Positions 8,078-16,295 of a stretch of DNA of 64,000 bases are shown here, one piece after another. Each line of letters starts with the position of its first letter. The first letter of the stretch is position 1. The notes under the pieces were generated by a model, which had not been told where the DNA came from, did not search any database, and saw nothing but the letters and a program-made list of their open reading frames with translations. Source of the stretch: Blastococcus colisei (GTDB lineage: Bacteria; Actinomycetota; Actinomycetes; Mycobacteriales; Geodermatophilaceae); the NCBI RefSeq assembly GCF_006717095.1, contig NZ_VFQE01000001.1, positions 1,612,001 through 1,676,000 on the forward strand, given 5' to 3'. The position numbers and the translations under genes were made by a program.

Positions 8078-8225
8078 CTCCATCAACCGCCTACCGAGTT
8101 AGCTGACGGGTTCGGGCGGGGAGATCGCCCGGCGCGACCGGCGGGGCCGGTCGCGCTTCACCCCAAGGACTGCGGTGGGTCCCCGGTCCGGGCGCCGGAT
8201 GGATCCGGTGCCCGGTTCGGCGGTG
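8078..8225 (-). promoter_or_regulatory. c-di-AMP riboswitch (ydaO-yuaA type)
   Basis: Read on the minus strand, the leader contains the family landmarks in order: GGGGACCCA, then TTGGGGTGAAGC, a GC-rich hairpin (GCGACCGGC … GCCGGTCGC), then CTCCCCGCCCGAACCCG followed by TCAGCTAACTCGGTAGGCG. These match the conserved core of the ydaO/c-di-AMP aptamer. It ends about 20 bases before the NlpC/P60 ATG with GGAGAACAGGAGAA between, so control of transcription or translation is possible. Exact ends are approximate. Confidence 0.85.
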
Positions 8226-8279
8226 CCCGGACGGGTGTCACCAGTGCGGTGACGACGGGGCCTCGGCCGGACGGCGACG

Positions 8280-8308
8280 ACGCTAGGTCCGTCATCGAGA
8301 CGTCACAA
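8280..8308 (-). promoter_or_regulatory. Candidate promoter of the riboswitch-NlpC/P60 transcript
   Basis: Minus-strand TTGTGA (8303-8308) and TAGCGT (8280-8285) are separated by exactly 17 bases. Transcription would start near 8273, about 50 bases before the aptamer core. Confidence 0.4.
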
Positions 8309-8309
8309 A

Positions 8310-8714
8310 GCGACGGAATCGCGACGACGCGGCCGGGAGCGGTCGTCGCCCGGGGAGACCTCGATGCGCAACTCGCGAACCGACCTCCGTCGACGCGACG
8401 GGCCTTGACGGCCGGCGGCGGCATTCGACACGGAACGCGATCGACCGCTTACTTCCGCCGCGGCGGCGTGGCGGCACACACCGTCGTCGATCACGTGCCC
8501 GATGGCCGCCGTGCGTCGATCGGATGACGGGCGCGTCGACCGTCGTCCTCCGGGCGTGCTCCGGTGGCCGACGATGACCATGGTCGTGCGCTACGACGAC
8601 GGGCGGGTGGATAGCTTCGGGGCCACCGCCCGATCGAGTGCGAAGGGCACGTCCACGGTTGGTCGGCCGTTCCTCGGGGCACCGGGGACAGCAGTCAACA
8701 ACGAGGAGGCGAAC
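8310..8714. other. Non-coding stretch before a microprotein gene
   Basis: No convincing reading frame on either strand; frames here are Arg/Ser-rich shadows. It holds the upstream region of the riboswitch promoter on the left and the 5' region of the 52-residue microprotein gene on the right, with a GAGGAGG ribosome-binding site at its end. I see no repeat or RNA gene. Confidence 0.5.
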
Positions 8715-8873
8715 ATGGCAGGCATGATCAGGAAGCTCATCGCGTCCGGTGTCGCGGCGAAGGTCATCCAGGAGGCCAAGAAGCCGCACAACCAGGCGAA
8801 GATCAAGAAGTTCATCTCGGATTTCCAGAACAAGAACAACAAGGGTGGCAACCGCCGCACCCGCGGCTACTGA
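8715..8873 (+). CDS. Basic 52-residue microprotein (family A)
   Basis: Small, Lys-rich, probably alpha-helical protein of unknown function. ATG follows GAGGAGG at good spacing. Its core AKVIQEAKKPHNQAKIKKF matches, position by position, a second gene at 10056-10199 (KKVVDEARKPQNQRKIKDA), so the two are paralogues. No signal peptide or membrane segment; the charge suggests nucleic-acid or membrane-surface binding, which is speculation. A strong hairpin terminator follows, indicating a single-gene transcript. Confidence 0.75.
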   Translation: MAGMIRKLIASGVAAKVIQEAKKPHNQAKIKKFISDFQNKNNKGGNRRTRGY

Positions 8874-8887
8874 CCCCGCACGCACGA

Positions 8888-8925
8888 CAGCGCCCCCTCA
8901 CCGGATCCCGGGTGAGGGGGCGCTG
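8888..8925. terminator. Strong hairpin terminator
   Basis: Perfect 15-bp GC-rich stem (8888-8902 with 8911-8925) and an 8-base loop directly after the microprotein stop, and just beyond the 3' end of the convergent gene, so it can serve both. Confidence 0.75.
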
Positions 8926-8940
8926 CCGTGCCGGCGGTGG

Positions 8941-9237
8941 TCAGGGGCGGGGGTTGGTTCGGGTCCAGCCGCGCTCGTCCCGGCGGGCACCCAGCCCCGC
9001 CCGGCATCGGCGGCACACGTCCGCGACCTCTTCCGCGTGCCGACCCGACTCCGGTTGGACATCCGCCCAGCTGACGTGCGGGAAGCGGGCCAGCCGCGAC
9101 CTGCTCAGCGAGAGCCCGCAGACCGTCTCGTTGCGCCCGCGCTCCCAGGCGTGCACCTCACCGGCGGGGTAACGGATGCTGTCGTCCGGGTCCCGCCACT
9201 GATTCCCGGCCGCGACCGCCGCATTGCGCACTGCCAT
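8941..9237 (-). CDS. Hypothetical protein with Cys pairs
   Basis: 98 residues, no recognised family. A single Cys in ETVCGLSLSRSRLARFPHVS and a CxxC (DVCRRCRAGLG) could form a small zinc-binding site; Trp and Arg are frequent. ATG start, convergent with the microprotein gene and divergent from the S4-like membrane protein gene. Natural amino-acid use supports it as a real gene. Confidence 0.6.
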   Translation of the reverse strand: MAVRNAAVAAGNQWRDPDDSIRYPAGEVHAWERGRNETVCGLSLSRSRLARFPHVSWADVQPESGRHAEEVADVCRRCRAGLGARRDERGWTRTNPRP

Positions 9238-9350
9238 GCTGGCCCCCTACCCCGATGGTGGGAGCCCGAGTCCGTCGGCAGCCATCGGGCAGGGCTGACC
9301 CGGCAAGGCCCCGGCAGTGTCGGCACGGGGCCGGCATTAGCGTGCCGGGA

Positions 9351-9980
9351 GTGAAGACGCAGGAGGAGCGCTGGCAGGAGCGGCTCGCCCTGCCCGTCCT
9401 CGTCGCCGCGCTCGCGTCGATCCCGGCCATGTTCCTCACCGTCGCGGAGGGCACGCTCCGGACCGCGGGACACGTCGTCGACATCGTCAGCGGCGCGGTC
9501 CTCGTCGCCGAGACCGTCATCCTGCTGGTCGTCGCCGGGAACAAGCGCGCCTGGATCCGCGGCCACCTCGGGCTGATCGCGCTCACCCTCGCGGTGATCG
9601 TCGCCGTCGTGTTCGCTCTCGGCCCGGCGCAGATCCTGCGGCTGGTCCGCACGGTGGGTGCGCTGCGCATCCTTCGCGCGGGACGCATCGTCAAGGCAGC
9701 CCGCAGCGTGAGCGACCGCATGGGTTTCACCGGCCGGCTCGCCCACATCGCCGCCGCCGGTGCCGGACTGCTCGTCGCGGTGTTCGTCGGTGTCGTCCTG
9801 GCCGACCCCACGTCCCGCTCCCGCGACCTGCTGACCGCCGTCCTCGGCGACATCGGCACCCCGGTCATCGTCGCGCTGTCCGCGGTGGCCGGACTCGTGC
9901 TCGGCGTCGCCACCTACCTGCTGGCCCGCGACCCGGGCAGCGGCCCGGACTCGGAGAACGACGTCCCCCGACGGGCCTGA
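9351..9980 (+). CDS. Membrane protein with voltage-sensor-like S4 segment
   Basis: 209 residues with about five hydrophobic helices. After the first three comes ILRLVRTVGALRILRAGRIV, where Arg recurs every third or fourth position as in an S4 voltage-sensor helix of ion transport proteins. No potassium selectivity filter (TxGYG) is seen in the two following helices, so it may be a sensor-only or degenerate channel protein. The GTG at 9351 was chosen because the upstream frame lies in the spacer and is Arg-rich. It resembles the protein at 58858-59532 in plan. Confidence 0.7.
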   Translation: MKTQEERWQERLALPVLVAALASIPAMFLTVAEGTLRTAGHVVDIVSGAVLVAETVILLVVAGNKRAWIRGHLGLIALTLAVIVAVVFALGPAQILRLVRTVGALRILRAGRIVKAARSVSDRMGFTGRLAHIAAAGAGLLVAVFVGVVLADPTSRSRDLLTAVLGDIGTPVIVALSAVAGLVLGVATYLLARDPGSGPDSENDVPRRA

Positions 9981-10055
9981 TCCGTGCATGACGCTCGCGT
10001 GACGACCCGGGCCGCCGAGGCTTGGGCATGCGCCCGAACGGGCACCGGGCACTGC

Positions 10056-10199
10056 ATGGGAATGCTCAGCAAGATCGCCAAGACAGGCATGGCCAAGAAG
10101 GTCGTGGACGAGGCCCGCAAGCCGCAGAACCAGCGCAAGATCAAGGACGCCCTGTCCAGCTTCACCGACAAGCGCAAGGGCGGCACCGAGCGGCACTGA
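10056..10199 (+). CDS. Basic 47-residue microprotein (family A paralogue)
   Basis: Small Lys/Arg-rich helical protein: KKVVDEARKPQNQRKIKDA then a SSFTDKRKGG tail, paralogous to the 8715-8873 product. The start is the ATG at 10056 or a second ATG two codons later. It lies 46 bases before a family B microprotein gene on the same strand and may share its transcript. Function unknown. Confidence 0.7.
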   Translation: MGMLSKIAKTGMAKKVVDEARKPQNQRKIKDALSSFTDKRKGGTERH

Positions 10200-10245
10200 C
10201 CAGCCGGCCGCAGGACACCGATCGACCCGCGGGAGAAGTGCTCCG

Positions 10246-10467
10246 ATGAGCGAAGGCTCGATGACCGGCCGCCCTTACGGCGGCGCGAACGATCCGACGA
10301 AGGACGACGGGCTTCCCGGCGAAGTGCCGGAGGACGACGAGGTCAGGGCTGCGCCGGAGCAGTCGCCACGCGCGGCGAAGGGCGGGATGTCCGACGAGGG
10401 CGGCGGCGTGCCCGGCAGCGGTACGTCGCCCAACTCGTCCGGCCCGCCGAACACCGGCAATCTCTAG
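10246..10467 (+). CDS. Acidic 73-residue microprotein (family B)
   Basis: Low-complexity, disordered, acidic protein of unknown function. GRPYGG, GLPGE, APEQSPRAAKGGMSD and a Gly/Ser/Pro tail recur in the gene at 27099-27332, so this is a paralogous pair. GGGAGAAG precedes the ATG. A second in-frame ATG five codons later aligns with the paralogue start region. No signal peptide. A strong hairpin terminator follows the stop. Confidence 0.72.
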   Translation: MSEGSMTGRPYGGANDPTKDDGLPGEVPEDDEVRAAPEQSPRAAKGGMSDEGGGVPGSGTSPNSSGPPNTGNL

Positions 10468-10477
10468 ACGTGGCACA

Positions 10478-10512
10478 CGACGGCCCGCACGCATCTGGCG
10501 TGCGGGCCGTCG
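10478..10512. terminator. Strong hairpin terminator
   Basis: Perfect 15-bp stem (10478-10492 with 10498-10512) around a 5-base loop after the family B microprotein gene, upstream of the next plus-strand gene. Confidence 0.75.
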
Positions 10513-10542
10513 GTACCTCATGACCGGTATCTGTAGTAGACC

Positions 10543-11499
10543 GTGGGCGTGCACCGCATCGCCGTCCTCGACGACTACCAGTCCGTCGCCGCCGACTTCT
10601 CCGACTGGTCGCGGCTCCCGGAGCCGGCCGAGGTCGTGGAGTTCCACGACTGGGTCGGCGACCCCGATGCGCTGGTCGCGCGTCTGCAGCCCTTCGACGT
10701 CGTCGTCGCGATGCGGGAGCGCACGCGATTCCCGCGGGAGGTCCTCGAGCGGCTGCCGAACCTGAAGCTGCTGGTTACCACCGGCATGCGGAACAAGGCC
10801 ATCGACGTCGCAGCGGCGCAGGAACGGGGCATCACCGTCTGCGGAACCGGCTCGAAGGAGACGTCCACCGCCGAGATGACGTGGGCACTGATCCTCGCCA
10901 CCCTGCGCAACATCCCGCGGGAGGACGCCGTCATGCGCGCCGGCGGCTGGCAGCAGACCATCGGCGGCGACCTCGCCGACGGCACGCTCGGCGTCGTCGG
11001 GCTCGGCCGGATGGGTTCGCAGGTAGCCCGCATCGGCGCCGCCTTCGGCATGGACGTCGTCGCCTGGAGCCAGAACCTCACCGACGAGCGCGCCGCCGAG
11101 GTGGGTGCCCGGCGGGTCGAGAAGGACGAGCTGTTCGCCACCGCCGACGTCGTCACCATCCACCTGCTGTGGTCCAAGCGGACCCGCGGCATCATCACCG
11201 CCGACGATCTCGGCCTGATGAAGCACACCGCCGTCTTCGTCAACACCAGCCGCGGGCCGATCGTCGACGAGGCGGCCCTGATCGACGTCCTCCGCGACGG
11301 CCGGATCGCCGGTGCCGGCATCGACGTCTACGACCAGGAGCCGCTGCCACGTGACCATCCGCTGCGGGAGCTGCGCCGCGCCGTCCTCACCCCGCACCTG
11401 GGCTACGTCACCCGCGGTGGCTACGAGATCTACTACCGCGACGCGGTCGAGGACGTCGCCGCCTGGATGACCGGCGATCCGATCCGGGTCCTGGAGTAG
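10543..11499 (+). CDS. D-2-hydroxyacid dehydrogenase family protein
   Basis: 318-residue NAD(P)-dependent dehydrogenase of the D-isomer 2-hydroxyacid family (phosphoglycerate/glyoxylate/formate dehydrogenase fold). Rossmann motif GTLGVVGLGRMGSQVARIG, the catalytic Arg region FVNTSRGPIVDEAALI, the Glu in GIDVYDQEPLP and the His in LTPHLGYVTRGG are all present. Substrate cannot be told. GTG start at 10543 or 10549. Monocistronic; its stop is four bases from the convergent ABC permease gene. Confidence 0.85.
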   Translation: MGVHRIAVLDDYQSVAADFSDWSRLPEPAEVVEFHDWVGDPDALVARLQPFDVVVAMRERTRFPREVLERLPNLKLLVTTGMRNKAIDVAAAQERGITVCGTGSKETSTAEMTWALILATLRNIPREDAVMRAGGWQQTIGGDLADGTLGVVGLGRMGSQVARIGAAFGMDVVAWSQNLTDERAAEVGARRVEKDELFATADVVTIHLLWSKRTRGIITADDLGLMKHTAVFVNTSRGPIVDEAALIDVLRDGRIAGAGIDVYDQEPLPRDHPLRELRRAVLTPHLGYVTRGGYEIYYRDAVEDVAAWMTGDPIRVLE

Positions 11500-11503
11500 C
11501 GGA

Positions 11504-12289
11504 TCATCCCGCGTCGCGGCGCAGCAGCGACCAGCCGCCCGCCGCCAGCGCAGCCCCGGACCAGCCGACCAGCAGCGCCGTCGCCCGGGCGGCCGACATG
11601 TCGGGCTCCCCGAGCAGCGTCCAGATCGCGCCGGAGCCCGGCAGCAGCTCACCGAGATCGGCCATCCACGCCACACCGAACGCCGGCAGCAGGAACGGCA
11701 GCACGAGCTGCAGCAGGAAGACCGTCGCCAGCGCGCCGGCCGTGCTGCGCAGCAGCAGGCCGACGCCGACGGCCAGCACGCCTCCGGCGACCAGTACCGC
11801 GGCGATCCGGCCGAGGCTGTCGGCCAGGTCGGGGAAGGACAGCGTCAGGTCCGGCGCGATGACCCAGGCGGCGACATCGGCGACCAGCGCCAGCAGCACC
11901 CCGGCTCCCGTAGCGACGGCGACCGGCACGGTGACCCGCGCGGCCAGCAGCACCCCGCGGCGCGGGGTCCACTGCAGCGTCGGGCCGATCGAGCCGCTGG
12001 CGTACTCCTGCGTGACCGCCAGCAGAGCCAGCACCAGCAGCGCGAACTGGCCCAGCAGCACGCCGAACTCCCCGGCGATCGTCACCGGCTCGCCGGACGC
12101 CAACCCGTCCGATCCCTGCGACATGTCGAACGCGGCCGTCGCGGCGATGCCGACGATGGTCACGGCGGCGGCCAGCAGGCACCACCACGTCGTCCGCACG
12201 GTGCGCAGCCGCAGCCACTCGGCGGCCGCGGCACGCCCGAACACGGTGAGCGTGCCGGGCTCCGCGACGGGCACAGCCACGGCGGTCAT
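11504..12289 (-). CDS. ABC exporter permease
   Basis: 261-residue integral membrane subunit with six predicted helices, ABC-2 type: TVRTTWWCLLAAAVTIVGIA near the N-terminus, AVTQEYASGSIGPTLQWTPR (the conserved loop of this permease family), and a final ATALLVGWSGAALAAGGWSLL helix. It pairs with the ATPase encoded just upstream (ATGA overlap). The divergent two-component system suggests regulated export or self-protection against a membrane-active compound; the substrate is unknown. Confidence 0.85.
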   Translation of the reverse strand: MTAVAVPVAEPGTLTVFGRAAAAEWLRLRTVRTTWWCLLAAAVTIVGIAATAAFDMSQGSDGLASGEPVTIAGEFGVLLGQFALLVLALLAVTQEYASGSIGPTLQWTPRRGVLLAARVTVPVAVATGAGVLLALVADVAAWVIAPDLTLSFPDLADSLGRIAAVLVAGGVLAVGVGLLLRSTAGALATVFLLQLVLPFLLPAFGVAWMADLGELLPGSGAIWTLLGEPDMSAARATALLVGWSGAALAAGGWSLLRRDAG

Positions 12290-13224
12290 CGCCGCACCAG
12301 TTCGGCCGGCTCGGGCGTGCCCGCCATGCGGTACTGCACGCTGTCGCCGGTGAGGTCGAGGTAGACCTGCTCCAGCGAAGACTGCTCCTCGGCCAGCCGG
12401 TGTACCGCGACGCCCACCTCGAGTGCCACGTCGCCGACGGTCTCGGCCGACACGCCCTCGACCAGCAGGTCGCCGTCGTCGGTCGGGTGCACCGCCAGCC
12501 GCCGGCGCAGCAGCGCGCCGGCCAGGTCGTCGGGGGACGGCGTCCGCACCCGCACCTGCCGGCGCGCGCCGTCCCCGCGCATCACCTCCTGCACAGAGGC
12601 GTCGGCGATCAGCCGGCCACGACCGATGATCACCAGGTGGTCGGCGGTCTGCTCCATCTCGCTCATGAGGTGGCTCGACAGCAGCACCGTGCGCCCCTCG
12701 TCGGCCAGCCCGCGTACCAGGCGCCGGACCCACCGGACGCCGTCGAGGTCCAGGCCGTTCATCGGCTCGTCGAACAGGAGGACAGCGGGGTTGCCGAGCA
12801 GCGCGGTCGCGATGCCCAGCCGCTGGCGCATGCCGAGGGAGTAGCCGCGCACCCGCCGCCGGGCCGCGGGACCGAGCCCCACCTGGTCGACGACGTCATC
12901 CACCCGGCGCATCGGGATGCCGTGCGTGCGGGCGGCGACCCGCAGGTGGTCGCGTCCGCTGCGCCCGGGGTGCACGGCTCCGGCGTCGAGCAGCGCACCG
13001 GCGGCCCGCAGCGGCTCCGCCAGCTCGGCGAACGGTCGGCCCGCCACCAGCGCGGAGCCGGCGGTGGGCCGGTCGAGACCGAGGATCATGCGCATCGTGG
13101 TCGACTTGCCCGCGCCGTTGGGACCGAGGAAGCCGGTCACCTTGCCCGGCGCGACGTCGAAGGTCAGGTCGTCGACGGCGCGAACGGCGCCGTACTGCTT
13201 GGCCAGACCGCGCACCTGGATCAT
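12286..13224 (-). CDS. ABC transporter ATP-binding protein
   Basis: 312-residue ATPase of the drug-exporter (DrrA/NatA-like) class. Walker A GPNGAGKSTT, Q-loop region, signature YSLGMRQRLGIA, Walker B VLLFDEPMNGLD and switch His in LLSSHLMSEME; a C-terminal DUF4162-like extension. The ATG at 13224 begins MIQVRGLAKQYGAVRAVDDL; the much longer open frame before it is a shadow. First gene of the exporter operon, overlapping the permease by four bases. Confidence 0.9.
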   Translation of the reverse strand: MIQVRGLAKQYGAVRAVDDLTFDVAPGKVTGFLGPNGAGKSTTMRMILGLDRPTAGSALVAGRPFAELAEPLRAAGALLDAGAVHPGRSGRDHLRVAARTHGIPMRRVDDVVDQVGLGPAARRRVRGYSLGMRQRLGIATALLGNPAVLLFDEPMNGLDLDGVRWVRRLVRGLADEGRTVLLSSHLMSEMEQTADHLVIIGRGRLIADASVQEVMRGDGARRQVRVRTPSPDDLAGALLRRRLAVHPTDDGDLLVEGVSAETVGDVALEVGVAVHRLAEEQSSLEQVYLDLTGDSVQYRMAGTPEPAELVRR

Positions 13225-13389
13225 GCGCCCGGCCCGTCGAGAGGGAATGCAGTCATGACACGAAGCGTGTCGGGCCGGGAGACCCCGACGGATCACCCCG
13301 CAGCGCCGACCTGGGTCCCCCGCGCGGGGGAGGGGGAACGTGCGCTCGCGGGGGAATCGCCCGGCCGCCCGTTCGGCCAGGATCGAGCC

Positions 13390-14682
13390 ATGCCATCGAC
13401 GACGTCGCCGCGCCGCCCGGCCGAGCTCGCGGCGCGGGTGCGGGCGCTGCTCGCCGCGGCCCGCCCGGGCTGGCCCGGCCGCGCCCTGTACGCGCTGGCG
13501 AGCCTGCCGCTCGGCGCGCTGTACCTCGCGCTCTACGCCGGGCTGGTCGGTTCGGTGGTCGCCCTCGTCTACGGCGTGGGCGTGCTGCTCATCCTGCTCG
13601 TGCTGGCGGTGACCCGCGGGCTCGCCGGGGTCGAGCGCCGGCTGGCCCGCGCCCTGCTCGGCGTCGACATCCCGGACGGCGAGCGGGTGCGCGACCAGCG
13701 CGGCGTCGTCCGCAGGCTGCGGCGGCTGGTCTTCGCGGCCGACACCTGGCGGGCCTTCGGCTGGCTGGGTGTGCGAGTGCTGATGGGCGTGGCCACGTTC
13801 GCCACCCTCACCTTCGGCACCGCCGCCTTCGTCGGACTCGGCTGGAGCACCGAGTGGAGCCACGAGTGGAACCCGCTCACCGCGCTGCCGCTGCTGGCGC
13901 TCATGACCGCCGTCGTCGTCCTGACCCTCGCCGTGCTCGACCTGCTGGTGCGGCTGGCCGGATCGGTGGCGCCGCGGCTGCTGGGCACCGCCCCCGAGCA
14001 GCGGATCGCCGCGCTGCAGCAGAGCACCCGCCGGCTGACCGACCGCACCAGACTCGCCCGCGACCTGCACGACACCATCGGACACGCGCTCACCGCCAGC
14101 CTGCTGCAGGCCACCGCCGCGCGCCGCACGCTGACCCCGACGGACGACCGGCCGCTGCAGCCGGACTTCGCCCGCCAGGCCCTCGGGCACATCGAGACCA
14201 ACACCCGCACCGCGCTCGCCGAGCTCGACCGGGTGCTCATCGTGCTGCGCGCCGAGGACGGTGGCCGTGACCCCGCCCCGTTCGCGGCGCCCTCGCTCGC
14301 CGACCTCGACGACCTGCTCGCCGGCCTCCGCGACGGCGGTCTCCCGGTCGCCCTCGTGGTGGACGGCGACGTCGACGACGTGCCCGTCGGAGTGCAGGAG
14401 CTCGCGTACCGCGTGGTCCAGGAGGGGACGACGAACGTGCTGCGGCACGCCGGAACACCGCTCACCGTCGCCCAGGTCGTCCGCAGCGGGGACACCCTCG
14501 TCGCCCGCGTGTGCAACGAGCGCGCGTCCCAGCTCGACAGCCGCCCCGGTCCCGGTGGCGGGCGCGGGCTGGCCGGCCTCCGCGAGCGGACGGCAGCCGC
14601 CGGCGGCACGCTCAGCGCCGAGCCCTCGCCCTCCGGCGGCTTCGAGCTGTGCGTCACCCTGCCCCTGTCCGGTGCCGCGTGA
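13390..14682 (+). CDS. Sensor histidine kinase (NarL-type partner)
   Basis: 430 residues. Four to five membrane helices in the first 200 residues with a cytoplasmic basic loop, then a HisKA_3 dimerisation domain with the phosphorylated His in [16 protein letters not shown] (near residue 226), and an HATPase domain: [14 protein letters not shown] (N-box), [20 protein letters not shown] (G-box). The sensor has little extracytoplasmic sequence, as in intramembrane-sensing kinases that watch the envelope or an ABC exporter. Coupled to the response regulator by GTGA and divergent from the ABC exporter operon, its likely target. Confidence 0.88.
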   Translation: MPSTTSPRRPAELAARVRALLAAARPGWPGRALYALASLPLGALYLALYAGLVGSVVALVYGVGVLLILLVLAVTRGLAGVERRLARALLGVDIPDGERVRDQRGVVRRLRRLVFAADTWRAFGWLGVRVLMGVATFATLTFGTAAFVGLGWSTEWSHEWNPLTALPLLALMTAVVVLTLAVLDLLVRLAGSVAPRLLGTAPEQRIAALQQSTRRLTDRTRLARDLHDTIGHALTASLLQATAARRTLTPTDDRPLQPDFARQALGHIETNTRTALAELDRVLIVLRAEDGGRDPAPFAAPSLADLDDLLAGLRDGGLPVALVVDGDVDDVPVGVQELAYRVVQEGTTNVLRHAGTPLTVAQVVRSGDTLVARVCNERASQLDSRPGPGGGRGLAGLRERTAAAGGTLSAEPSPSGGFELCVTLPLSGAA

Positions 14683-15326
14683 GCCTGCGGCTCCTGCTCG
14701 TGGACGACGACGTGCTCGTCCGATCGGGGCTGCGGGTGATCCTGGAGAGCGAGCCCGACCTGACCGTCGTCGGCGACGCGGGCACCGGCCGGGAGGCGCT
14801 CGACGCCGCCGCCCGGACCGACCCGGACGTCGTCCTCATGGACGTCCGGATGCCCGACATGGACGGCATCGCGGCGACCGCCGAGCTGGTGGCGCGCGAC
14901 CCGCAGCGCCCGCGCGTGCTGGTGCTGACCACCTTCGAGGACGACGACTACCTGTTCCGCTCGCTGCAGGCCGGGGCGAGCGGTTTCGCGCTGAAGCGGT
15001 CCGATCCGGACGAGCTCGTCGACGCGATCCGGGTCGTCGCACGGGGGACCTCGCTGGTGCTGCCGGACCTCACCCGCCGGCTCATCGCCTCGCACGCGCC
15101 CTCCCGCGCGCGGGGGCCGGCCGCGCTGCCGGAGCTGACCGGCCGCGAGGCCGACGTGCTGCGGCTGGTGGCCGGTGGGCTGTCGAACGCCGAGATCGCC
15201 GCGCAGCTGTACCTCAGCCGGGAGACGGTGAAGACCCACGTCAGCAGCGTGCTGCTCAAGCTAGGTGCCCGGGACCGCACCCAGGCCGTCATCGCCGCCT
15301 ACGAGAGCGGCTTCATGACTGCCTGA
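14679..15326 (+). CDS. LuxR/NarL-type response regulator
   Basis: 215 residues. Receiver domain with acidic pocket ([12 protein letters not shown]), phospho-Asp in [13 protein letters not shown], Thr in [14 protein letters not shown] and Lys in [11 protein letters not shown]; then a LuxR helix-turn-helix: [20 protein letters not shown] and [23 protein letters not shown] start inside the kinase stop. Likely activates the divergent exporter operon. Confidence 0.92.
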   Translation: MSLRLLLVDDDVLVRSGLRVILESEPDLTVVGDAGTGREALDAAARTDPDVVLMDVRMPDMDGIAATAELVARDPQRPRVLVLTTFEDDDYLFRSLQAGASGFALKRSDPDELVDAIRVVARGTSLVLPDLTRRLIASHAPSRARGPAALPELTGREADVLRLVAGGLSNAEIAAQLYLSRETVKTHVSSVLLKLGARDRTQAVIAAYESGFMTA

Positions 15327-15346
15327 GCGCCGCGGAATCGCTGCCG

Positions 15347-16156
15347 TCAGCCGTGGCGGCTCATGAATTCGGCCATGGCACGGGCCACCGGTTCCGCTCG
15401 CTGGATGTGCAGCAGGTGGCCGACGCCGTCGATGGTGACCTCGTCGATGTGTGGCACCGACGAGCGAAGGAAGGCGGCGACCTCCACCCACAGCGGCTGG
15501 GTCTCCGCACCGAGCACCGACAGCACCGGGCAGCTGATGGCGGCGGCCTGCTCGGCACCGAACGTCCATGCGCCCAGCCCCGGCAGCTCGACGCCGAAGA
15601 AGGTGTCGGCGTCCTTGACCGCCTGCGCCACCGAGCCCGGCAGCCGCTCGTCGAGCAGCGCCCGGCAGGTCGCCCAGTCGGCGCCGCCCACAACGCTCAT
15701 GAAGCGGGCGATCGCACCCTCGTGGTCACCATTGCCGTAGGCCTCGAACGCCGGCCCGGCCTGCTCGAAGAAGGCCGCGCCGCTGGGCACGGAAAGGAGC
15801 GACAGCTCCAGCAGGGTCAGCGTCCGGACGGTGTCGGGGTGGTCGAGCGCCAGCTGGGCGGCGACGGCCGCGCCGCTGGAGTGGCCGGCCACATGCGCCC
15901 GCTGCACGCCCAGGTATTCGAGCAGCGCCGCGGCGTCGGCCGCGTGGTCCTCGACGGTCACCTGCGCGCCCGTGTGCGTGCTGCCGGCCCAACCCCGCTT
16001 GTGGTAGCGGATCAGCCGATAGCGGTCGGCCAGCTCGGGTGCGGCCAGGAGCGGGACGAACCCGTCGGCCAGCACCGGGCTGATGAGCAGCACGGGCTCG
16101 CCCGAACCGACCATCTCGTACTCCAGGTCCACGCCGTCGACCGTGGCGATGTCCAT
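15347..16156 (-). CDS. Alpha/beta hydrolase
   Basis: 269-residue alpha/beta-fold hydrolase. Oxyanion region near LLISPVLADGFVPLL, nucleophile elbow GHSSGAAVAAQLALDHP (Ser), acid region VLSVLGAETQPL and His in DGVGHLLHIQRAEPVA. ATG chosen because AGGAGAAGTT stands directly upstream. Substrate unknown; closest in style to esterases and haloalkane or enol-lactone hydrolases. Divergent from the TPR regulator gene. Confidence 0.85.
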   Translation of the reverse strand: MDIATVDGVDLEYEMVGSGEPVLLISPVLADGFVPLLAAPELADRYRLIRYHKRGWAGSTHTGAQVTVEDHAADAAALLEYLGVQRAHVAGHSSGAAVAAQLALDHPDTVRTLTLLELSLLSVPSGAAFFEQAGPAFEAYGNGDHEGAIARFMSVVGGADWATCRALLDERLPGSVAQAVKDADTFFGVELPGLGAWTFGAEQAAAISCPVLSVLGAETQPLWVEVAAFLRSSVPHIDEVTIDGVGHLLHIQRAEPVARAMAEFMSRHG

Positions 16157-16295
16157 AACTTCTCCTCGGGGTCTCGATGCGTCAGGGGTCGTCTGGGCCC
16201 CCACCAGGAATGCGGAAGCGAGACGGGTACGGCGGTAACCGGCGCGGTTACGGTCGAGGCGACGCGTGCCATCGGCCACGGACAGAGGCGATGCG

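Noticed and set aside
8502-8714. N-terminal extension of the 52-residue microprotein frame
   Set aside because: The paralogue lacks it and GAGGAGG lies directly before the internal ATG at 8715.
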